This document shows, piece after piece, positions 21,852 through 34,900 of a stretch of 64,000 bases of DNA. Origin of the DNA: Straminergon stramineum (lineage: Eukaryota > Streptophyta > Bryopsida > Hypnales > Calliergonaceae). Positions within the stretch are counted from its first letter, which is position 1, and every line of letters starts with the position of its first letter. The position numbers and the translations under genes were made by a program. The stretch lies in NCBI GenBank assembly GCA_963920665.1, contig OY987263.1, forward strand, positions 42,877,218-42,941,217, written 5' to 3'. A model generated the notes under the pieces. The model was given only the letters and a program-made list of their open reading frames with translations, searched no databases and had not been told where the DNA came from.

Positions 21852-23225
21852 TAATCTAGATTTTTTCTAGTCGAGCTAGAAGTTGCTCAAATACACTATA
21901 TAGAGATTTGTAAATTTAACATCTTCTTTTCTAGGAAAAATTGATAATACACTTACACATCAAAAATTTCCAATACTATACTTTACAAATGTGTTTTAAC
22001 AACTCCCCTTCTAATTAGATAAACAATTTTCTTTTTCATCCTATTAGTTTCCTTGAAGTTATTAAGATACAAAATGTCCTTTGCAATGCTACAATATTAA
22101 AGATTCTTGAAGACACCCTTCATTAATTATTGAATAATGTTATGAAATATTTGAAGCTAGCAAAGAATGTTAAATTCTAAATCATTATAATATTATTAAT
22201 CAATTTTAGTAGTATTTCTTAACCTTTGGTCCACTAGAAATAGGGTTTGCTTTTGAGTTGCTTAGGTAGGCAATTAGGCATCTACATATAGTCAAAATTG
22301 GAAAACAACTTTTTTAAAGATTTGAAGAATTGGATTGCTTTTGTTGACTTCCATAATGTTTATACTTGTATAGGAATAGGAAAAAACAACATTTTAAGAG
22401 TAGATTTGTATTGTTGTCAATCTCAAAGAAACCAAAAAAATTCAAGTCTAATGTTAAAATTAATTTTTTAGAGGTTGGAAACTTGCTTCCACCACTATTA
22501 ATGGATCTCTCCTAATTTGCTAGCAACAATTATGATTCTCTTGTTGCAAATGTTGCACACTTCCATGTAGAATTTTAAAAAATCATGTCTTTTTTGCAAT
22601 GTTTGATTGATTCTTTTACATGAAAGTCCACCCTTGGAGATCATTTTATCCAAAGATAAAATGATCATCCTATGGTGAGGGGTCACGCCAAGCCTTTGAC
22701 AAGAAATGGGTAATTTTCTAGGAATGCCTATGACTGTCAAGATAGTAGGGAAATTTGTAACTTGTGAACTAAAGTAAGAATTTTGTCATGTTACTCATAT
22801 GAGCCTACAAGAATGAAAACAAAAGTGAGCAAAAAGATAGCAAGGGAACAATATATTGTGAGTATAGTGTGATACACTATACAATCAATTTTCATTAAAT
22901 TGGTGATATTTCATAGCCAAAATGGTGACATATATCTTCACAAAGGTCTAATTTCAAGCCACAAATTAGGACATGTATAGATTTTGGATTTCAAGTCATG
23001 CTTCCTAAAATGTGCCAACGTATTGGAATATCGCCAATTTAATGAAATTGAAGTCCTATGAAATTATTATCATGGACATACAAATGTATGGGCAAGCAAT
23101 TGATAAAATAGGGTCTCTAATCACTCTTAAAATTTGTTTTCTAGGCAACTCAATTGACGTTCCTAGTTTGATTCTTGCATTTTTAAAAAAATATAGTTAG
23201 TCCTTCTCTGCCAAAAATCTTTCAG
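21852..23225. other. AT-rich intergenic DNA
   Basis: No supportable gene, hairpin or repeat boundary is visible in this stretch. Confidence 0.45.
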
Positions 23226-23760
23226 AATGTGAAGCTAAGTCTTGCAATCTAAAATAAGTATATAGCATATTCCAGAAAAAAAAAGATTATAGACCTCAGT
23301 TTTTTTCAATTGGTTCTGCCTATATTTCCAAATGCATCGAAGATTCATCATATATGAATATTCGATAAGATGGCAAAGTGTCAAGGAACGAAATTTTTTT
23401 GCAATCAACAATACAGATGCTCAATACGAGACCAGTAGTACTCGTACTTGTTTTCAGAGCTTTTGCACTTGAATGTTGCAGTTTTGGCACTGAGAGACAA
23501 CATTTTAACACAAATGAGCATGCTCTATAAAATAGTACCTGGAGGTGCATACTTTCTAGTTGTGTTACAGTCATTGGCACAAGTATGCCTTCGTTTTTCT
23601 TGCACAGGCAGAAGCAAAAGAAGTTCACAAATAGCTTGCTTACAATCACATCTGCTTACATAATTCTAAGGACGAGTTATCATAAACAAGTAAATTTATT
23701 GAGAAATGACACCAGTTATGGTTTGTACAGTGCAACATTTGTTGATCTGCTACAGAAGTC
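23226..23760 (+). pseudogene. Decayed duplicate of the 16-kb ORF region
   Basis: The segment aligns with 15995-16300. The exon-like AGAATG...TGCAAT...GAAAAAAAAAGATTATAGACCTCA corresponds to AGAATG...TGCAAT...GAGAAGAAAGAGATTATTGACCTCA, followed by matching downstream text (CTATATTTCCAAATGCATC versus CTATGTTTCCGAATGCATC). Later, AGGCAGAAGCA...GTTCACAAATAG parallels AGGCACAAGCAGTTTACAAATAG. The reading frame is destroyed. A frame at 23448-23663 (ALRDNILTQMSMLYKIVPGG) is open but unrecognised. Confidence 0.4.
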
Positions 23761-24113
23761 AGATCAATAGATGTTGGTGTCAATTATTTGTACTAGCATA
23801 CTACGACCCTTGGACAGTCGCTTTGTCCATTGTAATTCCCGGGTACGGCAGTGAATTCGAGAGTCTTTGCATAAATGCCAAACTGTAAATGCCAATCAAC
23901 ATATTAATGGTACCGGTGATTGAGCTCGGAAGCTCAATAACCAGGAGTAAATTGAACTCGCTGCGCTAGCCTGTATAATAATATACTCGCGAGCCTTGGC
24001 ATGTCGCATCGTTGCTCAGAGCAACTGAGCAAGTATTCAACACCTCCAGGCACGACGCAGTGTAGATTCATAAACAAACATATATATTTCAAGGCAAGAC
24101 GCAAACGGCCAAG

Positions 24114-25640
24114 TCAGTTTGCGTTATTTGAGGTGTCCGCTGAAATGTCCTGACGGATCAAGCGGATCACTTCCTGTTTCAGAGCCTCGTCTTCTTCACT
24201 CTCAGGCAGGGGCTCCGGTTGGGGCTCCGGTTGGGGCTCCGGTCGAGGCTCTCGGCGGGGCTCCGAGCTGTCATCAACAGGCGTCTCCGGCTGAAGTTTC
24301 TGCAATAATCCTCGAGACATCCACATCAGAACGATTTCAAGGTGATCAATAGTAGCTCCAAGCAAGAGCTTGAATTTCCACTCTCCAGATCATATGATAG
24401 AATCACTAACGTACAGGTATCTATATACTAAATTGTTTAAATATATATTCTCAGAGTCATCTCCGTCGTTTCTTACGTACCTCCAGATGCAAGTTTGCAT
24501 AAAAAGCATTTTGGAGATTCACCATGCTGCTACCCTCCAACATATTTAAACCTTTCTGTTGAAGAAAGGCAAGCAAATCTATAAGAAGACGCGGCCGAAT
24601 GACAGAGGTAATTTTTAAATTCAGGTGTCCATTCTCTCGCAGAACTTCCACCTGTTACACAATAATCATCAGTTCAGGTCAGTCTCTACCGTCAGGCCCT
24701 ATGTTTTTTGTCAAAATGAACGCTCCGTTGATATCATATCGAAAGGCTTCTCAGTGCAATGGGCTAGAAATTTGACACCAAGTCCCTGAATTAATGCATG
24801 AAATTTTTGAGAGCTGGAAATTATCTGGGTTCACTACAAATCATTCAGTTCACTAGAGAACCTCGACCAACTAGGAACTGCCGTAAACCGCGAGAAACGG
24901 ATTAGTCGAGGTCAGTTTAAATCTGTCATGCGGAATCAGAACTGGCCAGAACTGACTTTGGAATTTGAGGTGAAAAACGCACGATTGGATTCTCGCGGGA
25001 AAAGCCCTCGATTATGGCCACTCTTGGTATCTCCATTCCAGATAGTACTCCCTGGAGATTTCGATGAAGTTGCGTTATGTGCATGTTGGCCAGCTCCTGA
25101 ACAGGGTATCTGTCTCTCTGTGAACACGCAGATTCAAAGTTTAGAACCAAGCTTCACTCGTCCCACGAAGAACACCAAACGCATTAAATACTTGTGCCAT
25201 ACGTTCAAATTAGAAATTACGAGTTTGACAAAACCCAAACCATGCACGTTCAGCCCTTCATGCAATATGAAGAACACGAAACTAAATTAATGTTCGAATG
25301 AACAGGTCTTTAGCTTCACTGTATACCGGTATAGATTTCTAGCTAGCTAAGGCCAACGTACCGGCGGAGCAGCCGGCGGAGCAGGCGGCGTTGTCCCGGT
25401 CCTTCGCGGTAGAATTGAGCGCAACAACAAAAGATTTCTGTCGAGCTCGGCTCTAGCAATCCGACGCCTTAAGCGCATCTCATCATCTCGGACGCCGATC
25501 CTTCGCCGCCCTATGCGTGGAATATCAACCTCCATGTCAGATTCTGATGACGTGTCTGAAGAATTTTCTTCCTCTTCTGGGATGATATCGTGCGGGTGCT
25601 CTTCAGCACCCTGTCCACCATTGGAGGAGATTCCAGGCAT
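24114..25640 (-). CDS. Four-exon gene of unknown function, weak bHLH/ACT-like resemblance
   Basis: Exons on the minus strand: 25362-25640, 25049-25117, 24481-24651, 24114-24380. Each junction has GT-AG and phase 0, giving 786 nt, 261 residues, from ATG at 25638-25640. Residues 1-~50 are acidic and Ser-rich. Then comes RLRRRIARAELDRNLLLLRS ILPRR, which resembles the basic region and helix 1 of a bHLH factor, and a Pro/Ala stretch. Exon 3 (VEVLRENGHLNLKITSVIRP, LLIDLLAFLQQKGLNML) resembles the C-terminal ACT-like domain of plant bHLH proteins. A recognisable helix 2 is missing. The last exon carries imperfect PEPQPEPQPEP tandem repeats and an acidic tail ending SADTSNNAN. Splicing looks coherent, the family call is weak. 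Confidence 0.45.
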
Positions 25641-26031
25641 TGCGTTCGATCAGCTCCGTGAGTGATTTGCCTGCGAAATTCAATGTCACCAAATCACCAC
25701 TTTAGGAGGTGTTCGATTATGATCTTGAAGAGTAGATTTGAAGCGCGAACGCTTCCCGGAGACTCAAATAAAACTACTCTCCCTCGAGGAAAAGAGACCA
25801 TCCACGAGACAACAATTGAACAACTAGGGATACCACCGAGACCTTGCTAGGGACTCGCAGCTTAAAGAGCACAGATATAAACTTCCGATGACGTGATTCC
25901 GTCTTTCAGCATATATAAATCAATAATTAATATGAGCAGATATCCAACCTGAACACACCAACACAGAACTCAATTCTGCCTTAAAAGTGCATAAATTGAA
26001 CGACATCTCATGAGAAAAACTCAAATGGCAA
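25641..26031. promoter_or_regulatory. Upstream region of the minus-strand gene
   Basis: Moderately GC-rich sequence upstream of the ATG at 25640, without a decisive TATA box or other named element. A short plus-strand ORF (25662-25850) looks incidental. Confidence 0.25.
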
Positions 26032-26098
26032 ATTTCAATAAGGTCGAGTGAAAGTCAGTGCGCACCACTGCATGACTTTCACTCGACCTTATTGAAAT
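26032..26098. repeat. Perfect 26-bp hairpin with 15-nt loop
   Basis: The arm at 26032-26057 (contains AATAAGGTCGAGTGAAAGTC) is perfectly complementary to 26073-26098 with no mismatch. The loop is 26058-26072. Such perfection in a gene-poor region implies a recent origin or selection. It could be a very small foldback element or a small-RNA hairpin precursor. Confidence 0.85.
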
Positions 26099-27110
26099 CC
26101 TTAATCCCGATAGAAATCTACTTGATCCTAGCAGGTCCACTGCGACTACAAAATATGCATTCCAAGACAGCACGCTAAACGAACAGTGTTTGAGCTTATG
26201 AGATGGTTTGGATGTCGTTGAGAATCTTAGGCATTGTCCAAGAATCCTTTGGCAAGTGCATTCTCTAGTCTAAAGACTCAAATGCGGAGTAGAAACAGAA
26301 CTTGCAATAGAAGCTTGGTTTCAATCAAAATAGATTGAACATATCAAAGACCTCTAGTGAAGCTTAACGTACTCCTTGCACCAATAGACTCCCCGCCGTG
26401 AATGCAATCATACAGCTCTCTGGAGTTCCTTTTATACTCAAGTGAGGTCTCGAGCAGTCCCTGTCTGCTACAGTACTATTTTCTGAATGCTGAGCATGAG
26501 CAAAATGGTTTTCCTTCAACCAATTTGCAAGATATTGACCAATCTATTTGATAGGCGGAAGCACGAAGCACGTTCTTTGCGTTTAGAAGATATTCAGTCA
26601 GATGATAAAAATATGAATTGGAATTCAAAATCAGATTCCTTTATCACTACCAATAATTAAAAAAATTGAGGGGATCGAGGAATCTGACCCTCACAACCAA
26701 AATCAATTTCAATTCATAGCGTACATATGAAGTGAGTATTTTAAGACTTTCTAAACAGCCGAAAAAGAATCAAAAGATATAGATTTATTTCAATGTTTTC
26801 CAAATGTCATGACTGGAAAATAGAAATTCATAGTCATATTTTCTCAAATGCAATCCGGAAGGTGTTACTAGACAACGAAGTATCTTCATTCTCAAAACTC
26901 CATAACGGTGTTTTTGATTGCCGTAAACTACATTATTCTCATTTTGCTCTTTAAGACCATCATTAAGCTGTAAATAAACATTCAATGTTTTCCCGTAATC
27001 GAACTGCTGAGAGACCGGTGTAGGACGAAGATTTCTTACATAAACGAAAATCAAAGGCGCAGAGAACTCGCTCCAGAACTCTTTAGCTCACTGAATTCAA
27101 TCAAGAAACG
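26099..27110. other. Intergenic DNA
   Basis: I see no supportable gene. The 89-residue minus-strand frame at 26785-27054 has no family signature. Confidence 0.4.
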
Positions 27111-27768
27111 TTTAACCCCTAAATGCCCAAGGCCTGTTCGGAGCTTCTTGAAATTTGCTCTAAATTGAACAAAAAGTCAACATTTTCATAAGTTGTATCA
27201 ATTTCTTTTGAATTGTAACCGTACAAATTTAAACTAGGCATGTTAGAGATCACATAGGAAAAGAAAACATAACAATATCACTTATAGATTGAAAGATTAT
27301 AATGTTTGATCATGAGGGTGTTAAAACTCTAAAAAAATTTCAATTCTCTTTTTACATGTCAACTCTAAAAAGTTGGTCACTAAAAAAATATGAGGTTATA
27401 GGACCTAGCATGAACAATCTCAATCAATTTAAGGTTTTTCAAAATCTATTCTACAATTTTTTTAAATGAATTTCTAAAGTGATTTTTCCTCCAAGATCTA
27501 GTGTATTTGAGGTTCATTTCCAAGAGCCCTCAACTCTACGGGAAGTCAAGATTGCAATGGGCATCCTTGCACAAAATCTTGAATAGAAAAATCATAATCC
27601 TTCATTTTTTAAGATCCGTTCGGCTTTTTGATCCTAAAACTAGACTTCAAAAAGAGTTCTCCAAAAAATACAAAATACTAATAATAGCAATTTGGTTGGA
27701 TTTTACTTAACTTCAAAGTTTTCGAAACACCAAAATCTGGTGCCTGGCTCGGGCATTTAGGGGTTAAA
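27111..27768. mobile_element. TIR element D, copy 1 (TTTAACCCCTAAATGCCC ends)
   Basis: A 658-bp segment is bounded by an exact 18-bp inverted repeat: TTTAACCCCTAAATGCCC at 27111-27128 and GGGCATTTAGGGGTTAAA at 27751-27768. The interior is AT-rich and non-coding. Related termini bound two ~0.94-kb elements at about 59985 and 61799, so a family of non-autonomous elements is likely. Confidence 0.6.
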
Positions 27769-28627
27769 CAGACATATTTCAATCGATAATATTCCGATAG
27801 TATCCAATGCCGAGAAGTTTATCCAGTTGCCCCGATCGTTGCGTCAAAGTGACGACTGAAGACAGTCCTTGAATTATTATTTGCTTATTATTTCTTCTTC
27901 TAATTGAACCACAAAAACATGGGCAAACAAAATGTGGGACACCACCTCCTTCGACAATTAATGTAACGCAGCATGCTACAGGAAGTCTAAGATTGTAAAC
28001 TTGAAATAGACATTTCACTTCCATGAAAACACTGAATGCAAGTACGCAACATAGCAACCTGCTTTCCCAGAAAAATGAAATACTAACTGAGTTCACAATT
28101 TTTTTTTCAATTGCGTTGCGTTTCTCAATTCTATTTTTAAAGAATCTGTTAATTGAGGCATACAAAGATTTGAAAAAGTTTAAGAAAAAAAAGCTCTTGA
28201 AAATTCTTTCTTGCTGAATTAGAAACGTGAGAAGAGGATATTCCGTTTTCCCAAAACCTACAGTAGAGCGTGACACCAGTTGACTGCGTTGGAAATGACG
28301 CCATTGTCAGGCAGAAAACAATAATTTAGAATGCACGCTAAGTATTCAGGAAAAACAACAACGAATATGCGATCGAAAGCAAACAAAGAGAGCGTGAGTG
28401 CGCGCGCATACGAGTGTGACATAAGAGCCATCTTGTGTACCAATTCCGGCCCTGTACGTGGCCCCTAGCTCGCTTGCATGCGATGCTCCACCAGATAGCT
28501 AGCTCGTGAGTCGTGAACTACGCTTGGTCGTCTGGCTGTACACATGTGAGGGAGCAGGTGCGGATAATTGATGCCTTGGGACTGATTCTTTCTCTCACCA
28601 CCTCCCCCCCACCCCCACCGGTTACCT

Positions 28628-28782
28628 CCAGCTGCGTCGGCTTGTCCAAATATGAAGTATTCGACACGGCGAGTGGATAGCGCACGGATTTCAAAAATCT
28701 CGTGAGGATTCTTCCTGATCAAGTGGCCCCTGCATGAGCTTCTGCTTCCATACAAATGTGAATCAACGTCGCTCTCCGCCAT
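28628..28782 (-). CDS. Possible first coding exon of an unidentified gene
   Basis: In a locally GC-rich island (about 28440-29120) an ATG in favourable context (TCATGGCG) opens a frame starting MAESDVDSHLYGSRSSCRGH and reaching FIFGQADAAG before a GAG|GTAACC donor near 28629. If unspliced the frame continues to 28465 through a low-complexity Gly/Trp-rich region. No downstream exon was identified and no family recognised. Confidence 0.25.
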
Positions 28783-30180
28783 GACAAAGCAAAGCTGAAT
28801 CGAAGTTACTAGCTGTTCACGCTCGTCGTTCTCTTCCAATTAAACTAATCCGCGATCCATGGATCACGGTGTTGTGGCCCCGTTGCAGCTCAGCAATGAC
28901 ACGCTAAGTCTAGCTAGGATCCATTGCACCATAGCCAGAATGATCCAATTTGGCTTCTGAAAATGCTGTACGTTGAGCGCTCCGACACTGACAACCGCAC
29001 CGACCGCGCCAACAACCCCATTCAAACTCCAGAACTAGCGTGTTCACGTCTTCACGAGAAGCTGAGAACTGAACTGGCTAGTGGTGCCGAATGCCCGGTT
29101 TACGTTCACCAGGGCTCATAATTATATTTTATAACCACTAACCAGGCAATGGTCCTCCCCGTGCCAATCTTTCTTTTTTTTTTTCCGGCGATTTGTCTTC
29201 AATTTGCACCAAAATATTATGCCCTGCATCAGGCCCATAGAACATGAAAAGGAAAATTTTGGATGAAATCACTAAAAAACTTTATTTTTTTTAAAAAAAT
29301 TGGATGAAATCACCAGATTGTGGATGAAAGTAGAATGATGGATACGTGATATGAGTTAATGTGATATTTTTTATCCAATATGTGGATGAATGTTGAAATT
29401 TGAAGCACAACTATAGCATCTAATATCGCTACTTTGGCATTTCACAAAAATGAAAGAAAAAAAAAAACTATCCTATGCTAGGAAGGTATTATGCTTTTAT
29501 AGATGCTTACGAGAGATCTATTAGTTAATTTAAGGATTGGAGTTGGCTATAGAGCCACATGAGACAAATTTGTTACTTTAGGGGTCCCCTTTTCAAGGAT
29601 GCAAGAGGGCCCCTTGCCTCAATGTTATGGACTTATGGCAAGACCACATCTACTTTTATCGAATTCTTAGTGAGGGAAAACATAGGAGATGTATATTTAC
29701 CTCAAATGATAAAATTTTGATAATTCAAATCCTCAATTGGAATTAGGTATCATCAAAATTAGCTTCAAGAGATACATTAAATACAAAATCAATCATTCTT
29801 CAACAGGGGACAAATAATTAAAATTTGGAAGGTTAAAATTCTATCATCTTTCAATTTAGCTTCACTAAATGCTGTAGCCAATAGCCATCATTCCATTTGC
29901 ATCTTGCAACATCATTTTTATCTTCTCCTCCCAATCTTTACTCTTTTCTCATAGCCCTTCCATTTCATCTCTAGCAAAGTTATTGTAATAAATTAACTTC
30001 GTCATCCATTTTAGATTCAATAATAATTATAGATTTTATAGAGACATAACCTCACTTGTTTGATGGTTGCCTCTTAAACGTAAAATATATTACTAGTGTT
30101 TTCCACATCATTCATCAAAACTAGCACTTTTGAACCCGCACTTCCTACTTTTTCCATCACATGTGGAACTTGTCACTATG
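28783..30180. other. Intergenic, GC island decaying into AT-rich DNA
   Basis: The first ~300 bp stay GC-rich and could be a promoter for the adjacent minus-strand ORF. The remainder is AT-rich with homopolymer runs and no gene signal. Confidence 0.35.
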
Positions 30181-31000
30181 AATGAGACGTAGAATGTATA
30201 AACATGTGCATGATATGACCCAATCCGGCACATATTGAAGTGATGCATCAATGTATTTCACCATTTTCCTTTTCAAATTCAAAATATTCCAAATGTTCAA
30301 TCCTAGTTTCCCACTACTATTCTACTACTGCAAATATATTAGTGTTGTCCACATCATTCTTCACATCTATTGCTTTGAGTCCTCATTTTCTGTTTTGTCC
30401 ATCACCTACCGAACCTACCTCTACAAATGAGACATAGATGGTACAAACGTATGCATGATGTGACCCAATCTAGCACATATTGAAGTAATCCATCAACATA
30501 TTTCACCATCTTCCTTTTGAAATTCAAAATATTCCAAAATCCCATTCCCACTACCATTTAAGTACTGCAAATATATTAGTCTTTTCCACATCATTCTTCA
30601 CATTTGTCTCTTTGAGAGTTCCTCATTTCCTTATTTGGCCATCACATATTGAACCTATCATTGCTAATGAGACATAGATTGTATAAATGTATGCATGATG
30701 TGACCCAATCCAACACATACTGAAGTAAGCCTTCAATATGTTCTACCATATATCTTTTAAAATTCAAATATTCCAAATGCTCATTCCCAGTTTTCTACTA
30801 ACATTTAAGTATTGCAAATATATTAATGCTTTCTATATCATTCTTCAAATTTGTGGTTTTGAATTCTCTTCATTTCTTGTTTTATCCATCACATATTGAA
30901 CTTATCACTACAAATGAAATATAGATTGTATGAACATATGCATGATGTAACCAAATCAACCATTGAAAGTTCTCAATTCATCCCTTGGGACTTATAATTT
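30181..31000 (+). repeat. Satellite family S, array 1 (about 3.5 units of ~242 bp)
   Basis: Head-to-tail units carry the anchor GACCCAATC(C/T)(G/A)(G/A)CACATA(T/C)TGAAGT at about 30216, 30460 and 30701. Each continues with TTTCACCAT, TTTTGAAATTCAAAATATTCC, TTCCACATCATTCTTCA, TTTGTCCATCACATATTGAAC and AATGAGACATAGATTGTA. The same family forms the larger array at 44220-45965. Short ORFs inside are repeat artefacts. Confidence 0.8.
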
Positions 31001-31898
31001 TTTTTTTTTTTTTCAATTTTATATTTTGAGTTAAGTTTCTATGAAAAAATACTCTAAAAGAGTGTTAAATCAAAATAGGTTTATTACATAGCAATATGAA
31101 ATGTGGTCCAAAATGAAGTAGAATACCCAAAATACCTCAAAATCCTACATAAGTACAGGTTAGACACTCAAAAATAGCAAGAGTGTCAAATACTTTGTAA
31201 TACCTTACAAAAAGTCTTCCCCTAAACAATTTGTGACAATTCATGACTAAAATAGTCCTATGGATTCTTTGTGGATTCCTAGGTCATTTCTAATAGACAT
31301 GTTTCAATTTTTTATTTGTTTTGAGAAGGGTAAAAATCCTAATTGTTTGTTTGCAAGGTTAAAACTCAAGACATACCAAAGGAGGGCATCCATAGTGAAA
31401 GAAGGGTGTTCAAAGGTTGAAATCATGCTAGAAATTCAATGACAAAATTGGTTTGATAAGATTTTTTTTGTGTGAAAGATTCTTTAATCACTTATAATTA
31501 AAGGAGATAGCGGGATTTCAATCTCTTGTTTGAATGTGCAAAGTAAAAATATTAACCTACACATATTTTAAAGGATTCCGTATGAGGTTCCATACAAATT
31601 TTTGGAATCTTTTGACTTGTAGAAGATCCTCTTTCAAATAGTCAACAACTAAATTTGATGCTAGAAAATTCCTATAAATTACTCAAGTTGCATTAAAATC
31701 TCCCTAAAAATTAGGATAGATATTTTTATGCTAATAAAATACCATCAAATTTCAAGGCATTTTGACACCGACAAATACCCTAATCAACAAGATTTTCCAA
31801 TTTCAGTAAAATTGTGAAAATATTTGTGGAGTTGACTGGCTACCCAAAAGACTATGAAGTAAGAATAAGGCCAAAGTGGGGTTTTTTCTTACTCCCAT
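31001..31898. other. AT-rich intergenic DNA
   Basis: No gene or bounded repeat is supported. A T-run lies near 31000 at the end of the satellite array. Confidence 0.4.
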
Positions 31899-31964
31899 CA
31901 CTAGTAGAAAACAGTGTTTCCGTCAACTGAATTTTGTTGATGGAAACACTATTTTCTGATACTG
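31899..31964. mobile_element. Short CACTAG-ended foldback
   Basis: A hairpin of about 66 bp starts CACTAGTAGAAAACAGTGTT; its inner arm TAGTGTTTCC(G/A)TCAAC-type sequence pairs across a short loop with GTTGATGGAAACACTATTTTC. It shares its first ~20 bases with the 47778-47982 element, linking the two as one family. CACTA ends are typical of En/Spm-type elements. Confidence 0.55.
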
Positions 31965-34900
31965 CATATACCTTCTAGACTATATAGGCTAGCCCTTTTT
32001 TTAGTTTTTGAGAAAGTGCTAGGATGGCGATCACTTCAAATTTGGTGAAACATTGTATTTCTACATTCATCCATCTTTTGGACCAAAAAACACTTTTCAA
32101 TCATATTCATACACTTTTTCATCCAAATTTGGCAATTTCATCCATATTTTTCATAGAAATGAAAAAAATGGCAAAAAAAGATTACTCTTATCTGGTGAAA
32201 AATAAACATTTATTTTGAAATGGTGCAATCTGGCACCATGGTGCCATAAAAAAAAGGGTTGATGTAGACTAGTCAAATTCTTCAAAAAAGGTAATGTCCA
32301 ATATTTGAATTTTTACCCCATTTTTTTAGTGAACTTTGCGTTAGCTTTTTAAGGTTGTATCATGACAAAATATAGAAAAAGATCCTAGAAATTATACATG
32401 ACCTTCTAAAGCCAATGGCACAATCAATTTTATATTTTGGAGTCTTCTTGCAAAAGTTAAAAGTTTGGATCAAGGTAGAAGTAGAAAATTATAAAATTCT
32501 AGATTAAAATGTATAGATTTTAGATTACCACTAGTTAAGAGAGGGGGGTTGCCTTTGGAACTAATTATTTAAGGGTACTTTTCTCCCTTTCAAACCACCC
32601 TTTTTGTTACTTCGAACCACTTGGGGCCATTTCCTAGTAGATTTTTGGTGTTTTGCCAAACTTTGCCAACCGTGTGTTTTCAGAGCCATTTTTGTTTCAT
32701 CATTGTTATTTTTGAAGCTTGTTTGGAAGGATATTGGGGTCCCTTCAAACCTTGCATTCTCCTTGTATTATCAAGTATTGTTTCTTGTACTCACTCTTGT
32801 ACTAACCCTACAGACAAGCCCCTTTATCCCCTTGCTCCTTGGCGATATCATTTGTGGGGCCCTCTAATGCTTTGGTTTGAGATTTCACATATTTTGGGTG
32901 GGAATATCTTCTTAGGAAATCCCCTATAGATTGTGAAACACCTGATTTTTAAAAATGTGGATATGTCCTTATGTTTTGAGTGGTTGTACTAACCTACATT
33001 AACTTTTATGTTCCTTCCAAATTTGGTTTAGCAGTTTTTTTGTATTCTAAAAATACTTCCAAGCTTTGACCAATTGGCCATTATAAACTAGAGTCTCTAA
33101 AGGCTTTTACATCCTTATCACACTAGAGATATTGCTAAAAAATCTTTTCAACAATTAAACTTTGACTTATAGATGGATCAAAATCTTTAGTTTTGTGTAT
33201 TAAAACTCCAAATACGACAGAGCTTAGACTTATAGATCTGTCAAATCTTTAATTCTTTTTGATAAATTTCAAATAAACAAATATTTGAACTTAGGCAAAA
33301 ATTTGGTATATCCTAGAACCCTTAGTATACAATTTATAGCCTTGAATTTTTTGTTGCAAAAACTTAAAAGACTAGCTTTTGTATTTACATAGCCAATTCT
33401 GGTATTCAAATTTTAAAGCCCAATTTTAAAAGCCCGAGAAACCAACTTATAAAAAAGAAAAGCAACCATCATTTATAAGCTAGAGTGCTAGCATTACCAA
33501 ACAAGGCACCAACGTTACAAGCTTAACCCCCTCACCAAAAATGAATCAGCAACCTCACAACTAGGGGCTTACTAGGGGTGTAGCCAGGCTCGGGTATTGC
33601 AAGATCAAGGGTGAATATTGCATGTAGGCAATAGGGAGATGGAGTCCAAGCAATGAAAGCTTGGTGTCTAGGGCAACGAGAGCTTGGAGTCTTGGTAGTC
33701 TAATCTTTTAGACAAAATACACAAGAGCTAACACATCAACAAAATAATTGAAAAACAAGAGAGAAAATGAGGGGATCTCATGTGGATATAGCAAAGGAAA
33801 GAGAGTTAGGAGGATAAGAAAAACTTGGATCAACAATTGTATTAGGATATAAAGGAAATCAAGTTCTTAGTATGAACTAACTTTTTAGACAAAATAAATA
33901 AAATCAAGTGGAAGGAATCATTGACTTAGAAGAAACCATTAGAAAATATTGAAGAAGTAGTTGATAATGAGAGCAAAGGTTTCTTTAGTCAAATAGGAGA
34001 AGATTCTTGTATTTTAGTCAATACTTTGACATTAGAAAATAATATGGAAAAAAAAATAGAAAAGAAAATAGGAGGAAAAAAACCACCCAAATATTACAAA
34101 GAAGTAGTTTGAGTTGTGAATTAGAGTTGTAATTATTTTGTAAACTTTATTATTCTAGTAGTGAGCAAGAAAAGAAAAGAAATTTCAAAACAAACTTCAA
34201 CAAGATGGAAGATGACAAAAAGACATGAGGCAATTTTTGCGCACCTTTTGGACAAGGGTGACTCTAAGGTATGTGCCTAAATCAACCATTTTACTTGTTT
34301 TATTTTGTTTGAATTTCAAATACAAGGTAGGATTTACAAGCTCAATTCCGACCTTAAGAATCATTTGAAACTAAAAGTTTAGAGTCAAATTAGTATAGAT
34401 GATCTCTAGAGCTTTCCAAAATCATATTAAACTTAGAGAATAGACAAAGAACAAAGAAGATATGCAAAGTTAAAGTTCAATAGTTAGAATGGATGAAAAA
34501 TAGTTAAATTCATCCAAAAAAGGTCAAAAGAAAAAAAATTAGAACTTAGCTGAAATTCAGAGGTCAAAAGTCAAAAGAAAAGTTAAATTTACTGTTGTAG
34601 ATTGAGAAAAAAGTAGTGGATGAAGTTTTAAAGTATTGATTAGGTGATTACTTGTCAAACTTCATCCGTCCACAACTTTCAGTAGGAGCATTCAAACTTT
34701 AAGTATCTTAGCAATATGGAGAGATAATTTTATACCCTACAAAGTAAAAATATCCAAAAATACAAAATATTAGAAGATAATAAAAATAATTTCGTAGAAG
34801 AAGTCTGAAGCCTTAACCCCTCAAGGACTAAGAGGACACAATGTGACTTCTTCAAATTTTCAATGGCAAATTCTTGGTACAATGAAACAAATCTCAATAT

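Noticed and set aside
27779..28276. 165-residue minus-strand ORF
   Set aside because: Phe/Leu/Ile-rich AT-driven composition, no motif, no convincing start or splice context; only a weak chance of being a downstream exon of the 28.7-kb ORF.
32604..32929. Two overlapping plus-strand ORFs of 87 and 102 residues
   Set aside because: Hydrophobic low-complexity translations, no family resemblance and no splice or promoter context.
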